A stretch of DNA of 64,000 nucleotides from CAYZQH01 sp050300015 (GTDB lineage Bacteria; Pseudomonadota; Gammaproteobacteria; Pseudomonadales; Cellvibrionaceae). The position numbers were made by a program, and so were the translations under genes. The stretch spans positions 62,001-126,000 of the forward strand of contig JBNKWZ010000024.1 in the NCBI GenBank assembly GCA_050300015.1, read 5' to 3'. The notes beneath the pieces are model-generated. The model ran no database searches and had not been told where the DNA came from. It saw only the letters and a program-made list of their open reading frames with translations. This document shows positions 53,722-62,771 of the stretch, one piece after another (position 1 is the first letter of the stretch; every line of letters begins with the position of its first letter).

Positions 53722-56082
53722 ATGGCTTTGGTAGTCAACACTAATATCTCTTCACTCAATGCTCAGCGTCAGTTGAATTCATCAGCTGCCGACTTGAACA
53801 AAGCGAGTGAGCGCCTGGCTTCTGGTCAGCGCATTAACTCTGCGGCCGATGATGCAGCAGGTCTTGCCATTTCTAACCGACAAACTTCGCAAATTCGCGG
53901 TTTGGATCAGGCCATTCGTAACTCTAACGATGGTATTTCCTTGATTCAAACAGCTGAAGGTGCATTGCAAGAATCCACTAACATTTTACAGCGTATGCGT
54001 GAGTTGGCTATTCAGTCTTCGAACGGTATCTACTCCGACACTGACCGCGCCACTTTGGATGCAGAGGTTCAGCAGTTGGTGGCTGAATTGGATCGTATTT
54101 CTGAAACCACCTCATTTAATGGTCAAAAGCTGTTGGATGGCTCTTTAGGTGATGTGGATTTGCAGGTAGGTTCAGAGGCAAACCAAACAATTTCCTTCTC
54201 TATTTCTGAAATGAGCACAAGTTCTTTAGGTTTGGGTTCAACGTCTTCTGACTTATCCGGCTCAAGTTTGGCTGCTGGTGCAGGCGGTATTACGCTGGGT
54301 GATGGCGACATACTGATCAATGATCAAGCGGTTGGGTCATTCACCAACACTGCGAACAACGAAAACCTTCAAACGTTGATTGATGATATTAATGACAATA
54401 TCGATGGTGTAACCGCTGAAGGCTTTAATGTTGTTGAAGCCACCAGCATTGGCGATGGTGTTGTTGGTGCCACCGGTGGTAACAGCTTAACCATTACTGT
54501 ACACGCTATTGATGGTGGAGCAGACGTCGCCTACGAGATTACCAATACTAGTAGCTTGGACGAATTGGTAACAGCAATCAATGAAAAGACGGGCAGTGCA
54601 CTGGTTGCGGCTTTGAATGACGACGGTGAAATGACCTTGTCGAATACTACTGGTGCAACCGTGACCATTGCAGCTGCAGGTACTGCCGCAGGTGCGTTGG
54701 GTATTGCCGATGCGAGTTATCAGGGTAGCTTGTCGTTGTCGTCAGAAGATGGTGGTGCGGTGACTGTAACCAAAGGTGCGAATGGTACAGATACGCAGTT
54801 GGCAGCTCTGGGCTTTAACCAAGTTCGTGAGGAAGGTGACGTACTCGGTAGCTCGGTGACTTCTGCTAACCAAGTTGCTGCCCTTGAAGCCAATACGCTG
54901 GAAATTAATGGCGTGTCTATTGCGGCTGAAACGGGTACGGCGAGCCTACAAGGCAAGGTTGCTAATATCAATGCAGTCTCTGGCGAAACAGGTGTGACGG
55001 CATCCATTCAAGCAGTAGAGTCCTTTGATACAGATATGACCAAAGCGGTGACAACTATCACCTCTGACGCAGTTGTGGATATGGCTGGTATCGAGTCCAT
55101 TGCTGCTGACTCAGACTTTATGATCAACGGTGTCGAAATAACGGGCTTGGCTGCTTTGACTGCAGCGGCAAATGACGCTAATGACGTTGCTGCGGCAATC
55201 AATGCTGAATCTGCCAATACCGGTGTTACGGCTTATTTGGACGACAGTGGTTTTATGACCCTAACGTCAGAATCACCGTTTACCTTTACTTTAGCGAATA
55301 ACGGTGATACTGCAGACATCTTGGGTGGTAACGCCGTAGCGACTGCAACACCTGTGCTGGCAACCACTTTGGGCGCTGATGATGGCAGTATCAAAATTAA
55401 CGGAACCGAAGTCACCAATATTGATCTGGACGATTTAGACGCTGCCGTAGCTGACATTAATGGCTTTAGTGGAAGTACTGGTGTGGTCGCCGCGGTGGAT
55501 GATAACGGTGAGCTTCAATTGACTTCATCTTCGGCCATTACGCTAGAGATGGGGCAAGAAAATGGTTTGGCCACGGCGTTACGTTTAGGTGTGACCTTTG
55601 ACACTGATACTGGCACTGACGGCACCAACGATTTGGTGCGCTTTGATCCTCGTATTGCGCTTAGCTCAAATAACGGTCAATCCATCTCTGTCGATGTGAC
55701 TGGAACGGGTTCTGCGCGCACAGGCTTGGTGGATCTCAATACGGATCTTTCTAGCACTGTTACTGGGTCTGCGTTGTCGTCCTTAAGTGTTTCGACTGTC
55801 TCAGGTGCTCAAGACGCTATCGGCGCCATCGATAACGCTTTAGAGACCATTAACGATACTCGCTCACAGTTGGGTGCGGTCAGTAACCGTTTGGACTTTA
55901 CGGTTTCTAACTTGTCCAGTATCTCTGAGAAAACCTCAGCAGCCCGGTCTCGAATCATGGATGCGGACTTCGCAGCTGAAACGGCCGCCTTAAGCCGATC
56001 ACAAGTATTGCAACAAGCGTCACAAGCAATGCTGGCTCAAGCCAATGCGCGTCCACAACAAGTGCTGTCTTTGCTCCAGTAG
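53722..56082 (+). CDS. fliC2: Flagellin 2, enlarged
   Basis: 786 residues. It starts MALVVNTNISSLNAQRQLNSSAADLNKASERLASGQRINSAADDAAGLAIS and ends DADFAAETAALSRSQVLQQASQAMLAQANARPQQVLSLLQ. The centre has about four flagellin-IN motifs near residues 196, 392, 465 and 555 (LEINGVSIAA, IKINGTEVTN), in the same order as flagellin 1, so the pair arose by tandem duplication and the centres diverged. GGAG lies before the ATG. Read from a sigma-28 promoter. Confidence 0.96.
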   Translation: MALVVNTNISSLNAQRQLNSSAADLNKASERLASGQRINSAADDAAGLAISNRQTSQIRGLDQAIRNSNDGISLIQTAEGALQESTNILQRMRELAIQSSNGIYSDTDRATLDAEVQQLVAELDRISETTSFNGQKLLDGSLGDVDLQVGSEANQTISFSISEMSTSSLGLGSTSSDLSGSSLAAGAGGITLGDGDILINDQAVGSFTNTANNENLQTLIDDINDNIDGVTAEGFNVVEATSIGDGVVGATGGNSLTITVHAIDGGADVAYEITNTSSLDELVTAINEKTGSALVAALNDDGEMTLSNTTGATVTIAAAGTAAGALGIADASYQGSLSLSSEDGGAVTVTKGANGTDTQLAALGFNQVREEGDVLGSSVTSANQVAALEANTLEINGVSIAAETGTASLQGKVANINAVSGETGVTASIQAVESFDTDMTKAVTTITSDAVVDMAGIESIAADSDFMINGVEITGLAALTAAANDANDVAAAINAESANTGVTAYLDDSGFMTLTSESPFTFTLANNGDTADILGGNAVATATPVLATTLGADDGSIKINGTEVTNIDLDDLDAAVADINGFSGSTGVVAAVDDNGELQLTSSSAITLEMGQENGLATALRLGVTFDTDTGTDGTNDLVRFDPRIALSSNNGQSISVDVTGTGSARTGLVDLNTDLSSTVTGSALSSLSVSTVSGAQDAIGAIDNALETINDTRSQLGAVSNRLDFTVSNLSSISEKTSAARSRIMDADFAAETAALSRSQVLQQASQAMLAQANARPQQVLSLLQ

Positions 56083-56132
56083 ACTTACTAGTGAGCCAGA
56101 GATAAAAGGTAGTTATGCCTAGTAGTACCAAT

Positions 56133-56150
56133 AGCCGGGCTTGCCCGGCT
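56133..56150 (+). terminator. Hairpin between flagellin 2 and flaG
   Basis: AGCCGGGC-TT-GCCCGGCT (56133-56150) is a perfect 8-bp stem 50 bases after the flagellin stop. There is no T-run, so it may reduce read-through into flaG or stabilise the abundant flagellin mRNA. Confidence 0.5.
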
Positions 56151-56177
56151 AGCGGCGTTTGAATGAGGGTTACCCAA

Positions 56178-56579
56178 ATGAACGAAGTAGGATTCACACC
56201 ATTACACGGGCCGCAGTCTTTGCGTACGGATGCTTCTTCCAAAGTGGCACCTGTTGCCGATCATCAAAAAAGCGGCGAACCTTTGCCTCTTGAAACGAAA
56301 AAAGCCACGGGTGTGAGTGACCCGGCGGTAACGGAAAAGACCCCGTCCGCTGAGCCCCAAGCACTGGAAGACATGGTGGCTTCAGTGAACGACTATGTGC
56401 AATCCATAGAGCGTGACCTGCATTTTTCCGTGGATGAAGAGCTTGAAACCACCGTGATTAAAGTGGTGGATTCAACCTCTGGAGATGTGATTCGACAGAT
56501 TCCCGAAGATGTGTTTTTAGACTTGGCACGTAACTTGAAGGAAGATGGAGAACTGAGGCTGGTGAATGCATTAGGGTGA
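56178..56579 (+). CDS. flaG: FlaG-family flagellar protein
   Basis: 133 residues from ATG 56178 (GAGGG 8 bases upstream), in preference to ATG 56163. The N-terminal half is polar and disordered. The C-terminal FlaG domain reads LEDMVASVNDYVQSIERDLHFSVDEELETTVIKVVDSTSGDVIRQIPEDVFLDLARNL, with the typical RQIPxE motif. FlaG influences filament length in other species. It sits between flagellin and fliD, as in Pseudomonas. Confidence 0.93.
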   Translation: MNEVGFTPLHGPQSLRTDASSKVAPVADHQKSGEPLPLETKKATGVSDPAVTEKTPSAEPQALEDMVASVNDYVQSIERDLHFSVDEELETTVIKVVDSTSGDVIRQIPEDVFLDLARNLKEDGELRLVNALG

Positions 56580-56735
56580 CCTGTTTAAACTAAGCGAATA
56601 GGCTTTGGGGCGCCGCTTTCGGATGGGAGGGGCGCTTTCGCCGTTGGAAAACGGCTAATTCATCTTTGCATCTTTGGCATCGAAAGACATATCGCAGCGT
56701 TATCAAGAGCAAGGTAAGTCGTTGGAGACGAAGTC

Positions 56736-58826
56736 ATGATCGACAACAATATCATTCAGTCACTGGGCGTGGGGTCGGGTATTGACACCAAGAGCCTCGT
56801 TAAGCAATTAACGGAGATTGAACGCGAGGCACCTCAGGGTAGAATCGACACGAAGCGACAACTCACTGAAACCAAAATATCGGATTTTGGCGTATTGAGC
56901 AGCGCCATGGCCACCTTACAAACCTCAGCCGATGCCTTGGTAAAACCCGAAGGGCTTTTTAGTAAAACCGCCTCCTTTACCGATAGCGATGCATTGGCGC
57001 CTACTGCGCTGACCACTGACGTTCAACCCGGTATTTATAACTTTCAAGTGGAAGCAGTAGCGCAAGCCCAAGCGCTGGCCTTTGACGAATACGCGAGCAT
57101 CAACGCGGTAGTGGGCGAGGGGACTCTGACTTTTAATTTTGGTAATTGGACGCGCGATGTGGGCGATCTAGATGCGGACTTAGATACCACAGAGCCACTG
57201 TCTTTTACTCAAGATACCGATCACGAATCCGTGACCATCACCATCGACAGCTCCAACAATACTCTCAAAGGCCTTAAAGATGCCATAAATGAGGCGGACA
57301 TGGGGGTTACGGCGAGTATTGTAAATACTGGGACGGGTTATCGATTATCCATACTCGCCGAATCCGGCGCGAATAATGAATTGCAAATTGAAGCCGTTGA
57401 ATCTGGTGACCCTGGGCTTGCGAATTTTAAATTTGACGAAACCGTACCCGACATGGAAACGCAAATGGGTAAGGATGCGGAGCTGACTATCAACGGTTTA
57501 ACTGTATACCGCTCAAGTAACACGATTGATGACATCGTGGAAGGTTTAACACTGGATGTTTATAAAGCGGAGCCTGGTCAAACGGTTACCATTACTGTCT
57601 CTGAGGATAAAGGTTTTGCAGAGCAAAACATTCGAGATTTTGTGGCGGCATACAACACGTTTCTGGAAGAACTAGAGCCCGTATTTGGTATCAGCGAAGT
57701 GGAAAATGCAGACGGTGAAATGGAAAAGGTTGAAGGTTCCTTGTCAAAAGATGCCTTAGCAAAATCTATTCTGTCACGCATCAGAAGCACTATTGCCAGT
57801 AGTATTCCCGGATTGACCAATTCAGACTTCAGTGCGCTCACTAATATTGGTGTTCGAACGGAATTGGATGGGACATTAAGTATCAGTGAAGAAGAGTTTG
57901 ATGAGGCTATGCAAGACCGGTTTGAAGATGTGCAAAAGCTTTTTGCGCCGCAAACCTATTCTGATACCAGTGGCATCACGGTGAACAGCTATAAAGACTC
58001 CACCGTGGCGGGCGAATATGATATCGTGATCACCACTCCCCCCACACGCGGGTTTCTTAACGGAGGGGCAATTGATTACAACACCGGGTTTGCCGAATTT
58101 CCTAATTTTGATACGTCAGTCGCCCCAAAAGACTACAGTTTTAAAATCCGATTAAACGGCACCGAATCCGACACCATTACCATTCCCGAGGCCACTTACG
58201 CAGATGAGTCCGAAATGGCTGCTGCGATTCAGCTGGCCATTAATTCAGATGTGAATTTGCAGGAGGTCAATGGTATTGTCACGGTAGAATTTGACTCTGA
58301 TAACAATCGCTTTAACTTTACTTCGTCACAATACGGTACGTCTTCTAATGTCAGCATTATTGAGGCGAGTACTGATATTGAGAACGACTTAGGTTTGGGG
58401 GTCGCAGGGGGTACTCCCGGCGTAAAAGTGGCCGGTACCATTAACGGCGTGGCGGGGTTTGGTTCTGCCAATGTATTGCTACCCGCTTTAGGTGAGCCAG
58501 GTGAAGGCTTGGCGATGATCATTGACGAAGGAGCCACGGGTGGGAAAGTGAATTTCTCACGGGGCTTTGCCGGTGAGTTGAGTACGCTTTTGGAGCAATT
58601 TTTGGATAAAGACGGCTTAATTGCCGCGCGCGAAGGTACGCTTGAAGACAGTCTCGAAGGGTTGGATGATGATCAAGATTCACTGAATCGAAAAATGACG
58701 GCTTACGAAGAGCGGCTGATGAACCAGTTTATTGCCATGGAACGAATCATTGGCAGTTTAAATTCTTCAGGTTCGTTTCTTGAAAATTTGATCGATACTC
58801 TACCGTTCACTGCAAAACGCGATTAG
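56736..58826 (+). CDS. fliD: Flagellar filament cap protein FliD, enlarged
   Basis: 696 residues, against about 450 in common forms. FliD N-terminus: IIQSLGVGSGIDTKSLVKQLTEIEREAPQGRID. A hook-IN motif follows at LTINGLTVYRSSNTIDDIVEGLTLDV. The C-terminal region is LEDSLEGLDDDQDSLNRKMTAYEERLMNQFIAMERIIGSLNSSGSFLENLI. Extra beta-rich sequence lies between about 410 and 590. It caps the filament to guide flagellin folding. fliS, which normally follows, is not found; a mobile repeat begins 10 bases after the stop. Confidence 0.95.
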   Translation: MIDNNIIQSLGVGSGIDTKSLVKQLTEIEREAPQGRIDTKRQLTETKISDFGVLSSAMATLQTSADALVKPEGLFSKTASFTDSDALAPTALTTDVQPGIYNFQVEAVAQAQALAFDEYASINAVVGEGTLTFNFGNWTRDVGDLDADLDTTEPLSFTQDTDHESVTITIDSSNNTLKGLKDAINEADMGVTASIVNTGTGYRLSILAESGANNELQIEAVESGDPGLANFKFDETVPDMETQMGKDAELTINGLTVYRSSNTIDDIVEGLTLDVYKAEPGQTVTITVSEDKGFAEQNIRDFVAAYNTFLEELEPVFGISEVENADGEMEKVEGSLSKDALAKSILSRIRSTIASSIPGLTNSDFSALTNIGVRTELDGTLSISEEEFDEAMQDRFEDVQKLFAPQTYSDTSGITVNSYKDSTVAGEYDIVITTPPTRGFLNGGAIDYNTGFAEFPNFDTSVAPKDYSFKIRLNGTESDTITIPEATYADESEMAAAIQLAINSDVNLQEVNGIVTVEFDSDNNRFNFTSSQYGTSSNVSIIEASTDIENDLGLGVAGGTPGVKVAGTINGVAGFGSANVLLPALGEPGEGLAMIIDEGATGGKVNFSRGFAGELSTLLEQFLDKDGLIAAREGTLEDSLEGLDDDQDSLNRKMTAYEERLMNQFIAMERIIGSLNSSGSFLENLIDTLPFTAKRD

Positions 58827-58835
58827 TGTATGGCT

Positions 58836-59006
58836 TATTAATCTGGTAGAGGCGGTGTCGGTTTAATAGTTGAGGCGCGGACGCCTCATTATTGCCTGAA
58901 ATGCCAATGCAAGCCCTTAAAGTGCAAGGAAATTCACATATTCCGCCAGCATTTTATGGGCGCCCCATTCAATGGATAGGAGATCTATTGGATTTCTGGG
59001 TTAATA
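58836..59006 (-). mobile_element. Inverted-repeat element, copy fused to the end of the methyltransferase gene
   Basis: About 171 bp, with edges TA-TTAATCTGG on the left and GGGTTAA-TA on the right. The core, read on the minus strand, has AAAATGCTGGCGGAATATGTG and TTTAAGGGCTTGCATTGGCA. The first stem keeps the CCTAT loop but has two mismatches. It lies 10 bases after the fliD stop, and its TTAATAG end supplies the stop codon of the minus-strand methyltransferase gene. Confidence 0.72.
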
Positions 59007-60905
59007 GATAGGCTTTTGTACCATAAATTGATACATTGATCTGAATACATAAGGATGTTTTTTTTCTAATTCTTGTAGCTTCGAAAATGAAGCGGTATTT
59101 TTTTCATTTGGGAACTGTTCTCGATAAGTTTGTGTGACGCCAGCACTGTTGACGATCCCCAAGAATTTCACATTCAAACTCTGGCAATGTTCTTTTACTT
59201 TATCCCATGTGAAACATTGCTCATGCTGATGAAATAATAAGTCTCTACATTCACTCAAACTATAGAAGTCACTGAACATCGTCACGATAGGTGATCGATT
59301 TTTCTGATTTAATAACGCTTGTCGGTACAAACGGATATTTTGAGGTGTTGGTTCAAGCTTTAATTTTGCGATTTTTTCACGCTCGGCAGTAATGTCGACT
59401 CTTGCCATTGAACTGTAAACTGCAATCTTAAGTATACCTCCAGGCAAAAGCATATCGAGCAGGCGTTGCCATCCCAATTTTGGGTTTTGCATGTGATGCA
59501 GTACACCGCTGCATTCAATGTAGTGGAATTTACTGAGGTGCTTAGGGGCTTCTAGTATGTCGCCATGGTAAAAATCGATATTCTCTAAGCCAAATTCTTC
59601 CTTTTTAATGGTTGCATATGCCAAGCTTCTTCTGCTGATGTCAATGCCGATGATTTGAGCCCTTGGAAAACGTTTAGCGGCGACAATAGGCTGCATGCCC
59701 GTTCCGCACCCAGCAATTAAAATGGGTGCTGTTGGGTCTGAGAAAGGTTCAATAAGCTTGCCTTTCATATGTGGGGCAGTGTTGAGTACGAGTTTGTCCA
59801 CTGTGCCGAGTGGTTGGACTCTCAATGTGTTCCATCTGGGATAGGGGTTTTGTTCATAATGCGCTTGCACTTCTCGAGATACTTCATTTTCTATTGGTGT
59901 GAGAGACTGAATGTTTTCTGATAAAGCCATTTCTTGATCGATATCAAACAGTGTGAGCTTGGCCAATGATTGTAGATTGTCTGGCCAATGCTCTAATGGT
60001 GTTTGAAGTAGTATTTCGGAATTTGGCAATTCATAGAAGCTTCGGTACATGCCGACTAAAAGCAATATGGCTTCGCTGTCGAATGGCGTCCAGTCAGGTT
60101 TTTGCATTTGAATTTTGAGCAGTTCAACCGCTTGGTTCAGTAGCTCAACTTCAGAGTCTTTAACGTATGACATGTATTCGTTGAGATAGTACTGTAAGCC
60201 AAGTCCAATAATAATGGGAGGAGCTTTCTCAGGAATGGATTGATTTTTAAGTGTGAGTGTGAGGAGCGCTTCACGTAGTGCTGTAAACAGGTTTTCTACA
60301 TTGGGGTCGCATAAACGAATAACAGGTAATGCTGCTAAAAGCAGCTGATCTTCAAATACTTCGCTTAAGTTGATATTAGGATTGCTTTGATGGAGTTTGT
60401 ATTTACATAGAATATAACTGCCAATATTCGTAGAAAGTGCGCGAGGGTTTAGGTCGTTGTAGTTAAGAATTTTAATGAGACCGACGATGGTATAGGCAGA
60501 GTAGCTAAGTAGATGGATCTCTGATGACAAGGCGTAAAACTGTTGTCGGTATGAATCATTGAGTGTTTCATAGTTTGCCAGTCGTAATAAAGTGATCAGA
60601 TGAGCATTTTTGTTTTTGGTGGCCGTATAAACTGTAATTAAGGCCTTTAGGGCAATTACATCATTAGGGCTTTTTTTTAAATGTTCCAATAGGCCATTTT
60701 CGGCCTCAATCCACTGATGGCAGTTGATCTTATTCAAAGCAGCGCCAAGCGAATCTTCAACGCTTAACTTTTTGGATAAGTGTTCTGGCCCGAGGATATC
60801 TTTGGTCGCTGAATGGAGTATAGATGGGTTCAGGTTTGGTTTGTCGTTGCCTACATCTTTTCGTATCTTTTTCAAAGACGGTGTATGGTTAGACGTACTA
60901 GACAT
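59001..60905 (-). CDS. SAM-dependent methyltransferase with TPR-like N-terminal region
   Basis: 634 residues. The first part is helical and TPR-like (WIEAENGLLEHLKKSPNDVIALKALITVYTAT). The C-terminal part is a class I methyltransferase: AHYEQNPYPRWNTL, SAM motif I PILIAGCGTGMQPIVAA, IIGIDISRRSLAYA, and a post-motif FHYIECSGVLHHMQNPKLGW. This TPR-methyltransferase architecture occurs in many proteobacteria; substrates are mostly unknown. Base composition looks AT-richer than its neighbours, and its stop codon lies in the end of a mobile repeat. Its place after fliD suggests, but does not show, flagellin or surface-glycan modification. Confidence 0.85.
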   Translation of the reverse strand: MSSTSNHTPSLKKIRKDVGNDKPNLNPSILHSATKDILGPEHLSKKLSVEDSLGAALNKINCHQWIEAENGLLEHLKKSPNDVIALKALITVYTATKNKNAHLITLLRLANYETLNDSYRQQFYALSSEIHLLSYSAYTIVGLIKILNYNDLNPRALSTNIGSYILCKYKLHQSNPNINLSEVFEDQLLLAALPVIRLCDPNVENLFTALREALLTLTLKNQSIPEKAPPIIIGLGLQYYLNEYMSYVKDSEVELLNQAVELLKIQMQKPDWTPFDSEAILLLVGMYRSFYELPNSEILLQTPLEHWPDNLQSLAKLTLFDIDQEMALSENIQSLTPIENEVSREVQAHYEQNPYPRWNTLRVQPLGTVDKLVLNTAPHMKGKLIEPFSDPTAPILIAGCGTGMQPIVAAKRFPRAQIIGIDISRRSLAYATIKKEEFGLENIDFYHGDILEAPKHLSKFHYIECSGVLHHMQNPKLGWQRLLDMLLPGGILKIAVYSSMARVDITAEREKIAKLKLEPTPQNIRLYRQALLNQKNRSPIVTMFSDFYSLSECRDLLFHQHEQCFTWDKVKEHCQSLNVKFLGIVNSAGVTQTYREQFPNEKNTASFSKLQELEKKHPYVFRSMYQFMVQKPIY

Positions 60906-61173
60906 AAATTTTCCCCTGAGGCCCCTATTTTTATTGTGCTGTTTGAAGCAGATGTTTGCTGAGTTTTTTGCAGCGGTATCAATGAAACATTGACAGTAAA
61001 TGGCTTGTGCGAACGGTTTAGTAGGCCTTGAATAACAAGTCCGCTATTAAGTTATAGTATAGATTGGTGGCTTAGTGCTGTTGAAACGTTTTTTGAGGCG
61101 GGGCTGGGGTTATTTTTATGCTTGGTTGGAATAGTAGGGCTGGATACTCATTTCGAAAACAACGTGTGCCGGT

Positions 61174-61794
61174 TTAGCGTCTTGAGCCAAATATTTTTGC
61201 AGGGTTCCCTGCAGCTTTAGTCCCGGCGCATAGGTTTGTTGTAACCACGCTACCCATTCCCACAATGCAGTGGTCTCCAATCGTCACGCCATCCACAATT
61301 TTTACATCGGCACCTATCCACACATCTTCGCCTATTCGAATCCCTTTTGAGGTGACCGGTTGTTCGCCAATCTTCCTGGCGGGAGCCATACCGTGATTGA
61401 ATGCAAACATTTTGGTATAGCAGGCAACGCGGCAATGGTTGCCAAGGGTAATGCCCGCGCGCCCACCGTCAAAGGTACAGTGGTGATTGATGCCCACATT
61501 TTGGCCAATTTGGATGGGGCCGTGGAGCACGCAGTCGGCGGCGATGCTGGCGCCCTTGTCAATCACAATAGGACGGCCAGGTTCGGCAAATAAATGGGCC
61601 TTTGGTGAGATAAAGCACTCGCCGAGAATCTTTATGGTTTCCATATGCTGTAGGTGGGTTTGCCATTCTTCTTGCCAGGCTTTGGCCCAAGCCTTGTGTT
61701 GTGGTTTTAGCGTCCAATACAACCAAGGCATATAATTTAGGCGCTGTTTGTGCTGGTCGCGATAGTGAGCAGTGGTATCAGGGGAGGGAGTCAT
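61174..61794 (-). CDS. Hexapeptide-repeat acyltransferase (LbH, WbbJ-like)
   Basis: 206 residues. After a Trp-rich N-terminal segment (LNYMPWLYWTLKPQHKAWAKAWQ), repeated hexapeptides begin near residue 60 (IVIDKGASIAADCVLHGPIQIGQNVGI) and give a left-handed beta-helix. The catalytic-type histidine lies in FAFNHGMAPA, and the end is IVGMGSVVTTNLCAGTKAAGNPAKIFGSR, typical of O-acetyltransferases acting on sugars. The substrate is unknown; surface polysaccharide is likely. It shares strand with its neighbours, 65 bases downstream of the MazG-like gene. Confidence 0.87.
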   Translation of the reverse strand: MTPSPDTTAHYRDQHKQRLNYMPWLYWTLKPQHKAWAKAWQEEWQTHLQHMETIKILGECFISPKAHLFAEPGRPIVIDKGASIAADCVLHGPIQIGQNVGINHHCTFDGGRAGITLGNHCRVACYTKMFAFNHGMAPARKIGEQPVTSKGIRIGEDVWIGADVKIVDGVTIGDHCIVGMGSVVTTNLCAGTKAAGNPAKIFGSRR

Positions 61795-61859
61795 AAGATG
61801 AGGTTAGTGATGAGTGGTTTTGGTTCAACGAAAAAAAACGAAAATGAAGGGTAATAAAC

Positions 61860-62231
61860 CTACTCGGTTTGACTTGAATCTTCAGTGTAGGCCCAATACT
61901 TTTTAGCGCTGCCTTTGACTTTTTCTGCCGGATATTTGGCTTCGTTTTTATGGGCTTTTACTTCCATTGCAGTAAAGAGGTCTACGCCCAATAAATCCGC
62001 TAACCGCAATAAATAGAGCTGCACGTCGGCCATTTCGTCGCGAATGGGCGCGAGCTGTTGCTCGTCCAATTGTTGAGACTCCTCCTCGGTTAACCATTGG
62101 AAATGTTCCAATAATTCAGAGGCTTCCACAGCCAAGGCCATGCTGATATTTTTTGGGGAGTGAAATTGCTCCCAGTCGCGTGCCTTCGCAAAGTCACGCA
62201 GGTACATTTGAACGTCTTCTAGGGTTTTCAT
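61860..62231 (-). CDS. MazG-like nucleotide pyrophosphohydrolase
   Basis: 123 residues, an all-alpha NTP pyrophosphatase related to dCTPase/RS21-C6. Metal-binding motifs are EASELLEHFQW and DEMADVQLYLLRLADLLGVD. It starts LEDVQMYLRDFAKARDWEQFHSPKNISMALAVEASELL, the usual family N-terminus. Likely house-cleaning of non-canonical nucleotides. ATG overlaps the upstream stop by four bases (ATGA). Confidence 0.88.
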   Translation of the reverse strand: MKTLEDVQMYLRDFAKARDWEQFHSPKNISMALAVEASELLEHFQWLTEEESQQLDEQQLAPIRDEMADVQLYLLRLADLLGVDLFTAMEVKAHKNEAKYPAEKVKGSAKKYWAYTEDSSQTE

Positions 62232-62710
62232 GGGTCACCACACTCGCTATCGGTGTAAGCGCCAAAGGCACTGTAGGCGATGGCAGTGTCGGTGAGAGAT
62301 TGTATGCTGTTTAAAAAAGATTTTGCACGCTGGGCATCCACACAGCGGTGTACGGTTAAGGTGATCATTGGGCGGTTGTATTGCGCCAAAAGTTTCTGCA
62401 GGGCTTCCAGGCTAGGCACTTCTACACCATTGGCGGAAAGACCAAGAGGCGTGAGGAGCACTTGAAAAAGCGATTTTTGAATGGTGCGCTTCGGTGCACT
62501 GATGTCGTTACTTGGCACTTGTAGCGTGACGGACTTTGGGATTGGGGTGCGCTCGGCAGTTGGCTTGGAGGGCTGCTCGGGTGTTTGTGCACAACTGACC
62601 AGTACGACACTTATTATCACAGCCAGTAGGCCTTGGGCTTTTGTGACGCTTCCCAGTTGGGGGCTTTTAGTAAGTGTACTTCTATAGAAAAGACTTCGTA
62701 AAACGTTCAA
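62228..62710 (-). CDS. Small putative lipoprotein of unknown function
   Basis: About 160 residues. I chose TTG 62710, with AGGA 6 bases upstream, because the GTG at 62761 lies inside the purD terminator. The N-terminus has a basic stretch, then LLAVIISVVLVSC, which could be a lipobox. A Pro/Ser/Lys-rich segment follows, then a small globular part (LEALQKLLAQYNRPMITLTVHRCVDAQRAKSFLNSIQSL) with two cysteines. No family was recognised. Four-base overlap with the MazG-like gene shows an operon. Confidence 0.65.
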   Translation of the reverse strand: MNVLRSLFYRSTLTKSPQLGSVTKAQGLLAVIISVVLVSCAQTPEQPSKPTAERTPIPKSVTLQVPSNDISAPKRTIQKSLFQVLLTPLGLSANGVEVPSLEALQKLLAQYNRPMITLTVHRCVDAQRAKSFLNSIQSLTDTAIAYSAFGAYTDSECGDP

Positions 62711-62730
62711 AGGCGTTCCTAAAGTGGGTG

Positions 62731-62759
62731 TAAAAACAGTGGGTCGTTTGCCGACCCAC
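62731..62759 (-). terminator. Rho-independent terminator of purD
   Basis: On the minus strand GTGGGTCG (62759-62752) pairs with CGACCCAC (62746-62739), with a 5-base loop, followed by TGTTTTTA. It lies 12 bases after the purD stop. Confidence 0.82.
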
Positions 62760-62771
62760 ACGTGTTAAAAG

